The position numbers were made by a program, and so were the translations under genes. From NCBI GenBank assembly GCA_015493635.1, contig WGCU01000043.1, positions 1 through 64,000 of the forward strand: a DNA stretch of 64,000 nucleotides. The letters are read 5' to 3'. A model generated the notes under the pieces. That model searched no databases. It saw nothing but the letters and a program-made list of their open reading frames with translations, and had not been told where the DNA came from. Positions 45,787 to 55,285 of this stretch are shown piece by piece. How positions within the stretch are numbered: position 1 is the first letter of the stretch; every line of letters starts with the position of its first letter. Source of the DNA: Spirochaetaceae bacterium (lineage in GTDB: Bacteria; Spirochaetota; Spirochaetia; B11-G9).

Positions 45787-46940
45787 GTACGGTGTATGAT
45801 AATACTCTTTTTACCTACATACCATTAACCCGTTCACAATTCTCTTTTGACATTCAGTGGTTTGCGGCGGAGGATGAAGGCAGAACCGAAGAACCGACAG
45901 AACTTAAAATAAAAAAGGCGCGGGAAGAGGGTAAAGTAGCAAAGAGTGCCGAGTTCTCATCGGCTATCGTTCTGCTGTTTCCCATAATATCGCTTGGGAT
46001 ACTCAGCCCGTATATTCTCCATCAGATGGAAGGGATGATCAGATTCTATCTCAGTATAGCTACACAGTCAAATGTTATAGGGGAATCACGGCTGTTTTAT
46101 GCCTTTATGGTATATCTTGTTAAACTTGTCGGACCCATAGCAGTTATAGCCTTTGTCGCGGCGCTGCTGGCAAATATTCTGCAGGTTGGTTTTGTTTTTT
46201 CAGTAAAACCCATCACGCCGGATCTTAACAAGATAGCACCGAACTTTTTAAAATTCTTTCAGAAATCGTTTTTTTCCGGAGAAGCAGCGTTTAATCTTGT
46301 TAAATCAATATTCAAGGTTGTTATCATTGGTATTGTAGCTTATTTTAATATTAAAGCAAAAATGGGAACCATCGTTCAATTTCTTACTTCTCCTTTTAGT
46401 CAATCTTTTATTACACTCTCTAAAATAGCATTCAGTATTCTTATTGAGGCTTCTCTTGCCATGCTTCTTCTTTCACTGCCTGATTATTACTTCCAACGGA
46501 AAAAGCATCTTGAATCTTTAAAGATGAGTAAGCAGGAAGTGAAAGAGGAGCGTAAAAGTACAGAAGGGGATCCCCTTATCAGAAGCAGATTGAGAGAAAG
46601 AATGCGGGAAATTATGAATCAGAATATGCTCCAGAAGGTCCCGGAAGCTGATGTCATTGTAACGAATCCAACTCATTTTGCTGTCGGTATGGAATGGGAA
46701 AGAGAGGCTATGGTAGCTCCCATGGTTGTCGCAAAGGGACAGGATAATATGGCGCTGCGGATAAAGGAAATAGCGAGAGACAATAATGTTCCCATCGTGG
46801 AAAACAAACCTCTGGCCAGAGCACTTTATGCGGAAGTTGAAATTGGTGATGTCATTCCTGAAAAGTATTATCAGGTTATGGCAGTTATTCTCGCAGAGAT
46901 TTATAAACTTGATGAGGATAGTGATGAACATGTATCATAG
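45783..46940 (+). CDS. flhB: Flagellar export switch protein FlhB
   Basis: A 385-aa protein with four membrane helices and a cytoplasmic autocleaving domain. The cleavage motif NPTH starts at Asn295 (cut between Asn295 and Pro296). Before the usual EEPTELKIKKAREEGKV start there is a 30-residue extension ending in FDIQWFAAEDEG, which resembles the FDLQFFA-type start of Firmicutes FlhB, so the real start could be slightly downstream. It controls export specificity with FliK. Confidence 0.96.
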   Translation: MSTVYDNTLFTYIPLTRSQFSFDIQWFAAEDEGRTEEPTELKIKKAREEGKVAKSAEFSSAIVLLFPIISLGILSPYILHQMEGMIRFYLSIATQSNVIGESRLFYAFMVYLVKLVGPIAVIAFVAALLANILQVGFVFSVKPITPDLNKIAPNFLKFFQKSFFSGEAAFNLVKSIFKVVIIGIVAYFNIKAKMGTIVQFLTSPFSQSFITLSKIAFSILIEASLAMLLLSLPDYYFQRKKHLESLKMSKQEVKEERKSTEGDPLIRSRLRERMREIMNQNMLQKVPEADVIVTNPTHFAVGMEWEREAMVAPMVVAKGQDNMALRIKEIARDNNVPIVENKPLARALYAEVEIGDVIPEKYYQVMAVILAEIYKLDEDSDEHVS

Positions 46941-46957
46941 CAAAGGAGGCCCCCTGA

Positions 46958-49084
46958 ATGGCTAATACAAAAAGCTTTATCAGGAATCAACTTTTAACGG
47001 AACGGAGTGATCTCCTTGTTGCTGTCGGTGTTGTTACCATTATCGGGATGCTCGTTATTCCGCTGCCGACGGTTCTTCTGGACATTTTTATGTCTTTCAA
47101 TCTCATGCTGAGCCTTCTTATTATTCTTATTGTCATGTACACAAAGCGGGCGCTTGATTTCTCTGTTTTTCCAACGTTACTTTTAATTTCTACCGTATTC
47201 GGTCTGGCTCTGAATGTCAGTTCTACCCGTCTGATTCTTTCTCAAGGGGAAAATTTCAATGGGAAAATAGTTCGTGCCTTTTCAACATTTGTTGTTGGTT
47301 CTTCGGGTTCCGGGGGACTTGTTATAGGGTTTATTATCTTTATCATCCTTATAGCTGTGCAGTTTATCGTTATTACGAAAGGTGCCACCCGGGTTGCTGA
47401 GGTTGCGGCACGGTTTACGCTGGATGCATTACCTGGAAAACAGATGGCCATAGAGGCTGCTTACAATTCAGGATCCCTGACAGAAGAAGAAGCGACTCGG
47501 CGTAAGAATGAACTTCAAAAAGAAGTAGATTTTTACGGCGCTATGGACGGTGCTTCCAAGTTTGTATCAGGGAATGTTAAGGTCGGTATACTCATTACTG
47601 CCATAAATGTTATTGGAGGAATAATTACCGGTGTAACAATTCATGGTGAATCAATTGGTAGTGCTCTCCATACGTACGTTTCATTAAGTATAGGTGATGG
47701 ATTAATTACCCAGTTTCCCGCTCTGCTTATATCTACTGCTACCGGTCTCATTGTAACCCGGGCTATATCTGATGGAACATTTGGTACTGATGTATCAAGC
47801 CAGTTCACTCAGCAGGCAAGAATTTACTGGATTGCCGGCGGTTTTCTCATGCTTCTGGGAATCCTTCCCGGTTTTCCATGGTACGTATTGTTCCCCATGG
47901 CGGCTCTTACCTTTCTCCTTGCTTACCGGCTTTCCAAGAAGGAAATCGCGGCGGGCACTGCGTTGGAAAAGGGGACAGAGGAAGAAACAGTTCAGGAATC
48001 ACCTGTAGAGATCTCTCCAATTGTTCCTCTTGACCCGCTGTCTCTTGAGCTTGGGTATGGACTTATTCCTCTTGTAGATAAAGAACATGGTGCGGAGCTT
48101 CTCGACAGAATAACCCGTATCCGCAGAGAATCGGCCCTTGAGCTCGGCCTTGTTGTTCCCCGGATCAGAATTATTGATAATATGCGCCTTGAGCCGAGTG
48201 AATACAGCATTAAGATCAAGGGTGTTTCTATTGGAACAGGAATTATCAGGATTGCTCACTACCTTGCAATTAACCCGGGAACGGTGGAGGAACCGATAGA
48301 GGGCGAAACGACAAAAGATCCTGCGTTTGGGCTTCCTGCCCTGTGGATAGGTGAGGATCAGAGGGATCTTGCTGAAAGAAGAGGCTATACTGTGGTTGAT
48401 ACACCATCAATTATTGCAACCCATTTAACTGAAATTATCAAGAAATACGCCCATGAAATGCTTGGAAGACAGGAAGTTAAATCGATTCTTGATACTCTGC
48501 ACGAAGATTATCCTGCAGTAGTAGATGAAGTAAGCAAAGTGCTTTCTCTCGGCGAGATACAGAAAGTCCTTCAGGGGCTCCTTATTGAGCAGGTATCTAT
48601 ACGGAACATGGTTCCCATTCTTGAAACTTTAGCTGATTATGGTGTAGTTTCTAAAGATATCGGTTTACTGATAGAGAAAGTCAGGCAGACCCTGGGTCGT
48701 CAGATTTGTCTTCAGTATGCGGATGAAGACAAGAAATTAAAAGTACTCACTATAGATCCTGAATTGGAACAAACCATCATTGATTCACGCCTTGATACAG
48801 CAAACGGTCCTGTTGCTGCTTTGGAGCCTGATACACACCGTTTATGGATCAATGCTGTGGTAAATGCAGTTCACAGGATGCAGCAGTCTGGACTCCTGGG
48901 GATTATTCTCTGTTCTGAGGCAGCGAGACGGCTCGTAAAACAGAGCACTTCCAGGGATCTGCCAGAACTTGTTGTTCTTTCAGTTCCGGAAATTGTTACG
49001 GATATCATAGCTGAAGGGGTAGGTGAGATATCATTAAAAATAAAGGAAGAAGAAGCCGTTTCTTCTCCTGCAGTGGAAGGATAA
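46958..49084 (+). CDS. flhA: Flagellar export protein FlhA
   Basis: A 708-aa protein: eight membrane helices (about 20-330) with the FHIPEP-region pattern (TRVAEVAARFTLDALPGKQMAIEA) and a cytoplasmic domain (about 360-708) that forms the nonameric chaperone/substrate docking ring. Length is standard. The SD is AAAGGAGG, and flhF follows after 4 bp. Confidence 0.97.
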   Translation: MANTKSFIRNQLLTERSDLLVAVGVVTIIGMLVIPLPTVLLDIFMSFNLMLSLLIILIVMYTKRALDFSVFPTLLLISTVFGLALNVSSTRLILSQGENFNGKIVRAFSTFVVGSSGSGGLVIGFIIFIILIAVQFIVITKGATRVAEVAARFTLDALPGKQMAIEAAYNSGSLTEEEATRRKNELQKEVDFYGAMDGASKFVSGNVKVGILITAINVIGGIITGVTIHGESIGSALHTYVSLSIGDGLITQFPALLISTATGLIVTRAISDGTFGTDVSSQFTQQARIYWIAGGFLMLLGILPGFPWYVLFPMAALTFLLAYRLSKKEIAAGTALEKGTEEETVQESPVEISPIVPLDPLSLELGYGLIPLVDKEHGAELLDRITRIRRESALELGLVVPRIRIIDNMRLEPSEYSIKIKGVSIGTGIIRIAHYLAINPGTVEEPIEGETTKDPAFGLPALWIGEDQRDLAERRGYTVVDTPSIIATHLTEIIKKYAHEMLGRQEVKSILDTLHEDYPAVVDEVSKVLSLGEIQKVLQGLLIEQVSIRNMVPILETLADYGVVSKDIGLLIEKVRQTLGRQICLQYADEDKKLKVLTIDPELEQTIIDSRLDTANGPVAALEPDTHRLWINAVVNAVHRMQQSGLLGIILCSEAARRLVKQSTSRDLPELVVLSVPEIVTDIIAEGVGEISLKIKEEEAVSSPAVEG

Positions 49085-49088
49085 GATT

Positions 49089-50267
49089 ATGCAGTATTTT
49101 ACAGAAACAGCACCGACACACCGAGAGGTCCTGGAAAAAATAACCAGTAAGTATGGAGAGAGAGCTAAAATACTTTCTCATAAAACGGTGAGAATCGGTG
49201 GATTTTTAGGACTTTTTTCGAAGGAAGGAGTAGAAATATCCGGGTATATTGCCCATGACCTTCCCCGGAAACAAAAACTCAATCTGGAAGAGGAAAAGAA
49301 AAAAATACTAGATAGTGTAAAAAATGAGAGTACCATTCTCAAGGTGCTTGAAGAAGTAAAATCCATAAAAGAACACATTGAAACAGGAACAACCTTAGCT
49401 CCAGGAGAAAAGAAGCATCCTTCTATTGATAAAATTGAAAATCTACTCTCGGAGAACGAGTTTTCTCTTTCATATATTCGGGAAATTAGCGGACGCTTGA
49501 AGCATTCTCTTACGGTAGATGAGCTTGATAATTTTGATCTGGTTCAAGATACTGTTATTGAATGGATCGGAGAAAGTATAACGATTGATAAAGACGGATT
49601 TAATTCATCACGGGTTGTTATTCTTGTGGGGCCGACAGGAGTTGGTAAAACAACTACCATAGCAAAACTTGCTGCTATCCACGGTATAGGAACAAACGGT
49701 AACAGGGCTAAAACGGTGCGTATGCTTACTATTGATAACTATAGAATTGGAGCGCAGAAACAGATAGAAACCTACGGTGAAATTATGGATATCCCCGTGG
49801 CGGTTGTTGAAACCTATCACGAACTCCAGCAGAAAATTACCCTTTTCAATGATGCTGATCTGATTCTTGTTGATACTATCGGCAAGAGTCCGAAAGACTA
49901 CCAGCAGCTTGCGGAAATGAGGAAAGTGCTGGATGCCTGCGGCAGTACATCGGAAGTGTATCTTGCCATGAGTGCGACAACGAAGGTGTCCGATGTAAAA
50001 GAAATTCTTCAGCAGTTTGAGCCCTTCAATTACCGGTCTGTTATTTTAACAAAGCTGGATGAAACCATGAGAATAGGGAATATTATCAGCGTACTGCATG
50101 AAAAACGGAAAAGCTTAACATACATTACTGATGGACAGGTTGTTCCTCAGGATATTGAACCGGCAAGGATTATCCGGTTATTAAAGAATCTTGAAGGGTT
50201 TACCTTAAAAAAGGCTGCATTATATAAAAAATTTAAAGAAAGAGAGGCTGTAGAAAGTTATGACTGA
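49089..50267 (+). CDS. flhF: Flagellar SRP-like GTPase FlhF
   Basis: A 392-aa GTPase that sets the site of flagellar assembly. An N-terminal B domain (about 1-115), an N domain and the G domain follow, with [10 protein letters not shown] at 181-190, the DTIGKSPKD switch (usual DTAGR) and TKLDE for guanine binding. In spirochaetes flagella insert near the cell poles, so a polar placement role is plausible. It overlaps flhG by 8 bp. Confidence 0.95.
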   Translation: MQYFTETAPTHREVLEKITSKYGERAKILSHKTVRIGGFLGLFSKEGVEISGYIAHDLPRKQKLNLEEEKKKILDSVKNESTILKVLEEVKSIKEHIETGTTLAPGEKKHPSIDKIENLLSENEFSLSYIREISGRLKHSLTVDELDNFDLVQDTVIEWIGESITIDKDGFNSSRVVILVGPTGVGKTTTIAKLAAIHGIGTNGNRAKTVRMLTIDNYRIGAQKQIETYGEIMDIPVAVVETYHELQQKITLFNDADLILVDTIGKSPKDYQQLAEMRKVLDACGSTSEVYLAMSATTKVSDVKEILQQFEPFNYRSVILTKLDETMRIGNIISVLHEKRKSLTYITDGQVVPQDIEPARIIRLLKNLEGFTLKKAALYKKFKEREAVESYD

Positions 50268-51123
50268 CCAGGCTGAACAACTGAGAGAGATAATGAGAAC
50301 CCGTAATGAAGATAAAACTTCTACGGGCAAGACCAGGGTTATTGCAGTTTCAAGCGGAAAGGGCGGTGTTGGAAAAACAAACATGTCGATCAATCTTGCG
50401 ATTGCGTATGCCCAGCTTGGTAAGAAGGTTATTGTTATGGATGCCGATCTTGGCCTTGCAAATGTAAATGTAGCCCTTGGTATAATCCCTAAATATAATC
50501 TTTACCATCTAATCAGAAAAAAGAAAAAAATGAAGGATATCATTCTTGATACCAACTATGGTATTCAGTTTGTAGCCGGAGCTTCAGGGTTTTCAAAAAT
50601 TGCGAATTTATCGGAAGATGAACTGGAAAATTTTATTGAGGAAATATCTACAATGTCTTCCGCTGATATTATTGTTATCGATACCAGTGCCGGGGTTTCT
50701 CATAACGTCCTCTCTTTTATAGCTGCTGCGGATGATGCCATTATTGTTACAACACCTGAACCCACAGCAATTACCGATGCGTATGGTATAATAAAAATTA
50801 TTGCGACAGAGATAGATAATATGAACCTTGGACTGAAACTCATTGTTAACAGGGTAAAGAGTGTTACCGAAGGGAAAAAAGTAGCAGAACGGGTTATAAG
50901 TATAGCGAGTCAGTTCCTTAATTTGAAAGTTGATTATCTTGGTTATGTTTATGAGGATCCCGGTGTTTCAAATGCTGTTCTGAAGCAGAAACCATTTATG
51001 ATTCTCGATCCTGGCGGGAAAGCTGCGATATGTGTAAAGCATATCGTAAGTAGATTAGAGAAAGTGGAGTTTAAAGAAGGTGGAGGAGTAAAACAGTTTA
51101 TCAGAAAGCTGATAGGGAGGTAG
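50260..51123 (+). CDS. flhG: Flagellar number regulator FlhG (MinD-like ATPase)
   Basis: A 287-aa ParA/MinD-type ATPase. The N-terminal DQAEQLREIM helix (3-12) is the DQAxxLR motif that stimulates FlhF GTPase activity. The deviant Walker A KGGVGKT is at 34-40, and VIDTSAGVSHNVLSF is the second nucleotide segment. The C-terminal membrane-targeting helix is present (KQFIRKLIGR). FlhF and FlhG together control flagellum number and position. Confidence 0.94.
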   Translation: MTDQAEQLREIMRTRNEDKTSTGKTRVIAVSSGKGGVGKTNMSINLAIAYAQLGKKVIVMDADLGLANVNVALGIIPKYNLYHLIRKKKKMKDIILDTNYGIQFVAGASGFSKIANLSEDELENFIEEISTMSSADIIVIDTSAGVSHNVLSFIAAADDAIIVTTPEPTAITDAYGIIKIIATEIDNMNLGLKLIVNRVKSVTEGKKVAERVISIASQFLNLKVDYLGYVYEDPGVSNAVLKQKPFMILDPGGKAAICVKHIVSRLEKVEFKEGGGVKQFIRKLIGR

Positions 51124-51141
51124 CGGCTCTATGAAACTTGC

Positions 51142-51170
51142 TTGACGGCAGCCCCCTATTGGCGTAATCT
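51142..51170 (+). promoter_or_regulatory. Weak candidate internal promoter before the 51191 gene
   Basis: TTGACG (51142-51147) and TAATCT (51165-51170) are 17 bp apart in the 67-bp gap after flhG. The -35 is 5/6 but the -10 only 3/6. If active it would drive the membrane protein, fliA and the genes up to cheA separately from the upstream block. Confidence 0.25.
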
Positions 51171-51190
51171 GTTTATACAGGAATGGAATT

Positions 51191-51742
51191 ATGAGAGATT
51201 GGAAGATAATAGCTATTTTCTCCGGAATTGCATTTGTACTTTCCTTTATTGCAGGAATTGCAGGGGAAGTTTCCGTTACCGGAATATTTATCCGGGCTTT
51301 GGCTGGTGGATTGGTATTCGGTCTTTTGGCTTTTGTCATTACACGTATTTTTCATAAATTTCTACCTGAGATCTATGGAAATGAAGATCAAATAGAAGAA
51401 GTACCTGTGGTAGAACCAGGTTCAGGTGTGGACATTGTTATTGATGATACTGAGGATGAATTGGAAACTGAGGTATCAGCAGAGATGGATACATTACAGA
51501 AAGAAACAGAATCAGAACCATCGGATGATGTATCAATATTACCGGAGGAAGATGATGGCGATAACGGAGAATTGCCAAATATTGAGAGGTTTTCCGATGT
51601 TTTTGATACGGCTGTTGAAAACGCAGAAGATAGATCAGCCTTAACAGGCAGCGCTTCAGTTGATATAATGGGACAGGAACAGGATCCCGGCACCGTAGCT
51701 AAAGCAATAAGAACAATTATGAAAAAGGATCAGGAAGGTTAG
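51191..51742 (+). CDS. Membrane protein with acidic cytoplasmic tail, unknown
   Basis: A 183-aa protein with two close membrane helices (about 7-25 and 30-55) and a long, acidic, disordered-looking tail (about 62-170, rich in Glu, Asp and Ser). No family is recognised. Its place between flhG and fliA, where Bacillus has che genes, suggests a flagellar or regulatory role in spirochaetes, but nothing in the sequence shows the function. The SD is AGGA with 9-bp spacing. Confidence 0.72.
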   Translation: MRDWKIIAIFSGIAFVLSFIAGIAGEVSVTGIFIRALAGGLVFGLLAFVITRIFHKFLPEIYGNEDQIEEVPVVEPGSGVDIVIDDTEDELETEVSAEMDTLQKETESEPSDDVSILPEEDDGDNGELPNIERFSDVFDTAVENAEDRSALTGSASVDIMGQEQDPGTVAKAIRTIMKKDQEG

Positions 51743-51745
51743 TAC

Positions 51746-52534
51746 ATGGCTGAAAAACTCTTGGAGAAAAAATCGGAAGCAGAACTTTGGCTGCTCTTTA
51801 AAAAGAACAGAGATCCTGAAATCAGAGATATGTTTGTGAAACAGTATGCGCCACTGGTGAAGTATGTTGCGGGAAAAGTTGCTATGGTGATGCCGCATAA
51901 TGTGGAATTTGATGATCTCGTGGGATTTGGAGTTTTTGGTCTCTTTGATGCGATAAACAAGTTTGATCCGGAAAAACATGTAAAATTTAAAACATACGCG
52001 GTTACAAGAATCAGGGGAGCTATTCTTGATGAACTGCGGTCAATTGACTGGGTCCCGCGTTCGGTGAGGCAGAAAACAAGAGAAATTGAGGATACCATAC
52101 ATCATCTTGAGTCGTCATTGGGACGGTCTGCAAATGACAGGGAAATAGCAAAAGAAATGAGAATGTCATTGAAGGATTTTCATAAAACAATGATGAAAAT
52201 AAGCGGGACATCGATTCTTTCTTTGAATGATGTCTGGTATACCGGGGATGAGAATGACAAGGTGTCTATTGTTGACAGTATAGAATCTCCTTCCAGTCTG
52301 AATCCTGATATGATAATAGAGAAAGAAGAAATAAAGAGGGTTATTGTTGATGCTATCAATGAACTTCCTGAAAAAGAAAAAAAGGTTCTTGTTCTTTACT
52401 ATTATGAAGATCTGACGTTGAAAGAGATTGGGAAGGTGCTGGAAGTAACAGAGTCCCGTATCAGTCAGCTGCATACCAAAGCAATAATGCGGTTAAGGGC
52501 CAAGCTGACCAATATAAAGAAAGGAATTTTCTAA
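51746..52534 (+). CDS. fliA: Flagellar sigma factor FliA (sigma28/WhiG type)
   Basis: A 262-aa sigma factor with regions 2, 3 and 4. Region 2 includes [73 protein letters not shown], typical of the FliA/SigD/WhiG group; region 4 has [41 protein letters not shown]. It would direct late flagellar/chemotaxis genes. No flgM anti-sigma gene is adjacent. Confidence 0.96.
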   Translation: MAEKLLEKKSEAELWLLFKKNRDPEIRDMFVKQYAPLVKYVAGKVAMVMPHNVEFDDLVGFGVFGLFDAINKFDPEKHVKFKTYAVTRIRGAILDELRSIDWVPRSVRQKTREIEDTIHHLESSLGRSANDREIAKEMRMSLKDFHKTMMKISGTSILSLNDVWYTGDENDKVSIVDSIESPSSLNPDMIIEKEEIKRVIVDAINELPEKEKKVLVLYYYEDLTLKEIGKVLEVTESRISQLHTKAIMRLRAKLTNIKKGIF

Positions 52535-52550
52535 AGGCGGTTTTAAAGAG

Positions 52551-54488
52551 GTGGTTGATCTCACTGAATTACGCAATTATATGAAAGCTCAGGCGGAATC
52601 TGACCGCAATATGAAGTGGGTGCAGGTTGAAGGTGTGGATATTGAAGATGCTCTTCGCCAAGCCGCGATTGAATTGGGGCTTCCTGTTAAGAAACTTGAC
52701 TATGAAATACGTGAGAGCGGCAGGAAAGGGAAACTGGGGCTTCGGCCAAAAAAATGTGTAATTGTTGCTTACCCGTCACTTGTCTCAGAAGAGGCGGAAG
52801 CCGAAGCAGAAGAGGATTTTATTGTTGCGGGAGTTGAAGAAAAACCTGTTGATGCTGATGGCAGGGTTACGGTACGTTTTACTGATGAAGGAGTACTTCT
52901 AAAGGTTTTCCCTCCGGTAGGAAGAGGGCGCAAAGTAACGGTAAAAGAAGCGCTGGCCAAAATAAAAGAACGATCAGTAAAAGATATCGATACCAGCCTT
53001 GTTGAAAAGGTTGTAAAAGAAGCAAATGAGGAATTCGTTAAAATTGGTGATTTTGCTTACAACCCTGCTGCGGATCCGGTTATAACTATCGATATAACAG
53101 ATTTTGATATGAAAGCCTTTATATCAATTATGCCTCCTGGACCGGGAGGCATAGATATTGATTATGAAACAGTAGAATCGTTCTTAAAGAACAACAATGT
53201 TATTCATGGAATTAATGAAGAGCTGATCCGGAATCTTGAGGATTTTCCCGTTTACGGTAAACCGATTCTTGTTGCCGAAGGTACAAAACCTGTCAATGGA
53301 AGCGATGCCAGGATTATCTATAATTTCAATACAGATAGATCCAATGTGAAGTTGAAAGAAAAAAATGGCAGGGTGGATTTCAAGGAACAAAATCTCATAA
53401 AAAATGTTGTCGAGGGACAGGCTCTTGCGAGAAAAGTTCCTGCGGAGCAGGGGAAATCCGGAAGGACGGTTACCGGCAGACTGCTGCCGGCGGAAGATGG
53501 GAAGGATGTTGAAATTGGAATTGGTAAAAATGTAAAATTATCAGAAGACGGCAATACTGCTATAGCAGAAATTAATGGCCAGGTAATTATGCTGGGTAAC
53601 AAACTCAATGTTGAACCTATTTACGTGGTGAACGGTGATGTAAATCTTAAAAACGGCGGGAATGTTATTTTTCTGGGTACAGTTCTTGTCAAAGGGAGCG
53701 TAACGGATGGTTTCAAGGTAAAAGCAGCCGGGAATATCGAGGTAATGGGAAACGTCGGGAAAAGTGAACTTGATGCAGAAGGGGATATAATTATTCATCA
53801 GGGTGTTAATGGTAAAAGTTCAGGGTTTGTACGAGCAGGCAAAGGGGTCTGGTCCAAGTTTATTGAAAACACCATAGTTGATGCAGGTGAAATTGTATTT
53901 GCTACCGATGGCATTATTAATTCGAAAGTAGATGCCCAGCAGAAAATTGTCTGTCAGGGGAAAAGGGCCACTATCGTGGGAGGGGTCCTTCGGGCGGCAG
54001 AAGAAATTCATGCTAAGACGCTCGGTACGGTTGCGGGATCAGAGACTGTTTTAGAGGTAGGATACGACCCCAAGAAAAAAGAACGTCTTGTTGTCATAAG
54101 TGAGGAAATTGAGGCCCTCGAAAAAGAACTCGAAGAGATTAACCTGAATGTTGTAACGCTTCAGCGGCTGATGAAAACAAAGAAAAAACTCCCTGATGAT
54201 AAGCAGGCTTACTATGATGATCTACTTGAAAAACAGAAAGATACCGTTGACAGAAAAAATGTTCTTGAAGATGAAAGTCTTGAAATTAAGGAGTATCTTG
54301 AAAGTCTGGAGGTAACTGGACGTATTTCAGCTTCCAGCAGGGTTTTCCCCGGGGTGAAATTGTCTATTAAGAATGCGTATCTTGAGATAAAGAGTGAATA
54401 CAAAGCTGTTACGTTTATTAACGAGGACAGACTTGTAAAGATAACTAAATATGAGGAGTTGGAGGAGGATTACTCCCAAAAGTACTAA
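52551..54488 (+). CDS. Jag_N–FapA (DUF342) protein
   Basis: A 645-aa protein. Residues about 19-75 match the Jag N-terminal domain (VQVEGVDIEDALRQAAIELGLPVKKLDYEIRE, then GKLGLRPKK). The rest is FapA/DUF342: a mixed domain to about 310, a right-handed beta-helix (about 340-500) with repeats such as VNGDVNLKNGGNVIFLGTVLVKGSV, and a coiled coil (about 510-600). It probably forms polymer-like or surface assemblies, and DUF342 proteins are often linked to motility and polar organisation, but the role here is unknown. The start is GTG with AAAGGCGG about 10 bp upstream. Confidence 0.85.
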   Translation: MVDLTELRNYMKAQAESDRNMKWVQVEGVDIEDALRQAAIELGLPVKKLDYEIRESGRKGKLGLRPKKCVIVAYPSLVSEEAEAEAEEDFIVAGVEEKPVDADGRVTVRFTDEGVLLKVFPPVGRGRKVTVKEALAKIKERSVKDIDTSLVEKVVKEANEEFVKIGDFAYNPAADPVITIDITDFDMKAFISIMPPGPGGIDIDYETVESFLKNNNVIHGINEELIRNLEDFPVYGKPILVAEGTKPVNGSDARIIYNFNTDRSNVKLKEKNGRVDFKEQNLIKNVVEGQALARKVPAEQGKSGRTVTGRLLPAEDGKDVEIGIGKNVKLSEDGNTAIAEINGQVIMLGNKLNVEPIYVVNGDVNLKNGGNVIFLGTVLVKGSVTDGFKVKAAGNIEVMGNVGKSELDAEGDIIIHQGVNGKSSGFVRAGKGVWSKFIENTIVDAGEIVFATDGIINSKVDAQQKIVCQGKRATIVGGVLRAAEEIHAKTLGTVAGSETVLEVGYDPKKKERLVVISEEIEALEKELEEINLNVVTLQRLMKTKKKLPDDKQAYYDDLLEKQKDTVDRKNVLEDESLEIKEYLESLEVTGRISASSRVFPGVKLSIKNAYLEIKSEYKAVTFINEDRLVKITKYEELEEDYSQKY

Positions 54489-54811
54489 TGCCTGTTCAGC
54501 CTATTGATTTACAGACACTATTTGCTCATATGAATCAGGTTGGAAAAATTCAGGCTGATTTAAAAGAGGGTGTCATCCTTCAACAGGCTGAAAAAGGTAA
54601 TGAGCTGGTAAAAGAGACTCAGCATAAAAATAAGAGTGTCAATGAAACCGGGAGTGCAGAGGAAGAAGAAGCGAAGGTAAAGGAAAAAACACCCGAAGAG
54701 GGATCAAATCAGAAGCAAGGTGAAAAGAATGAACCGGAAGAGAAAAAACCTAAAAAGAAAAATTTCTATACGGATCCTGCGCTTGGTAAAAATATAGACA
54801 TCACGAGCTAG
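54488..54811 (+). CDS. Small charged protein of unknown function
   Basis: A 107-aa protein that I do not recognise. The first 40 residues are likely helical (PIDLQTLFAHMNQVGKIQADLKEGVILQQAEKG); the rest is lysine/glutamate-rich and probably disordered. Its ATG overlaps the preceding stop (TAATG) and the next gene follows after 10 bp, so it is translated within the operon. Similar small proteins may be conserved in this position in other spirochaetes, which would test it. Confidence 0.65.
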   Translation: MPVQPIDLQTLFAHMNQVGKIQADLKEGVILQQAEKGNELVKETQHKNKSVNETGSAEEEEAKVKEKTPEEGSNQKQGEKNEPEEKKPKKKNFYTDPALGKNIDITS

Positions 54812-54821
54812 GAGTATACAG

Positions 54822-55283
54822 TTGACACTGGCAATTATAAGTATTTGCATCAATGCGGGTGTTATTATCCTGCTTTATATAAAGCTCTCAAAAGAAATCC
54901 ATAAATCTGGATCTTACGACTACATCATCGGAGAAATACGCAAAGATGTTGACGATCTCGTTGTTCAGATAAATCAGACTGCGGAGCGGAACATCAGTCT
55001 TATTGAGGATAGAATAAAAAAAATCAGCGATCTTCTTGTATTGGCAGATAAAAGGATAAAGCTTCTCGATAAAAGGCCGTTACCTCGTTACAACGACCTT
55101 CGTCAGGTGGTTCTTCCAGATGTTAAACAAACGAGGAATGATCAGAAAATCAGCAAGAAGGAACAGGTTCTTGAACTTCATAGGAATGGTTTCTCTTCTG
55201 GTATTATAGCGGCAAAAGCTGGCATTTCTATTGGAGAAGTTGAACTAATTATATCTCTGTCTTCAGGTAAGGAAGGAAGATAA
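54822..55283 (+). CDS. SwrB/DUF6115-like membrane protein
   Basis: A 153-aa protein with an N-terminal membrane helix (about 2-22), a coiled coil (about 35-85) and a C-terminal helix-turn-helix-like motif (KKEQVLELHRNGFSSGIIAAKAGISIGEVELIISL, about 116-150). This layout, and its place shortly after the flagellar sigma gene, match Bacillus SwrB (YlxL), which promotes assembly of the flagellar switch/export complex. Homology is inferred from architecture and synteny, not from an alignment. The start is TTG behind TAGGAG. Confidence 0.7.
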   Translation: MTLAIISICINAGVIILLYIKLSKEIHKSGSYDYIIGEIRKDVDDLVVQINQTAERNISLIEDRIKKISDLLVLADKRIKLLDKRPLPRYNDLRQVVLPDVKQTRNDQKISKKEQVLELHRNGFSSGIIAAKAGISIGEVELIISLSSGKEGR

Positions 55284-55285
55284 TT

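Noticed and set aside
51131-51145. Four-codon leader peptide (MKLA) before the 51191 gene
   Set aside because: No SD specific to it, no attenuator hairpins after it and no biosynthetic gene downstream; it is likely a chance frame.
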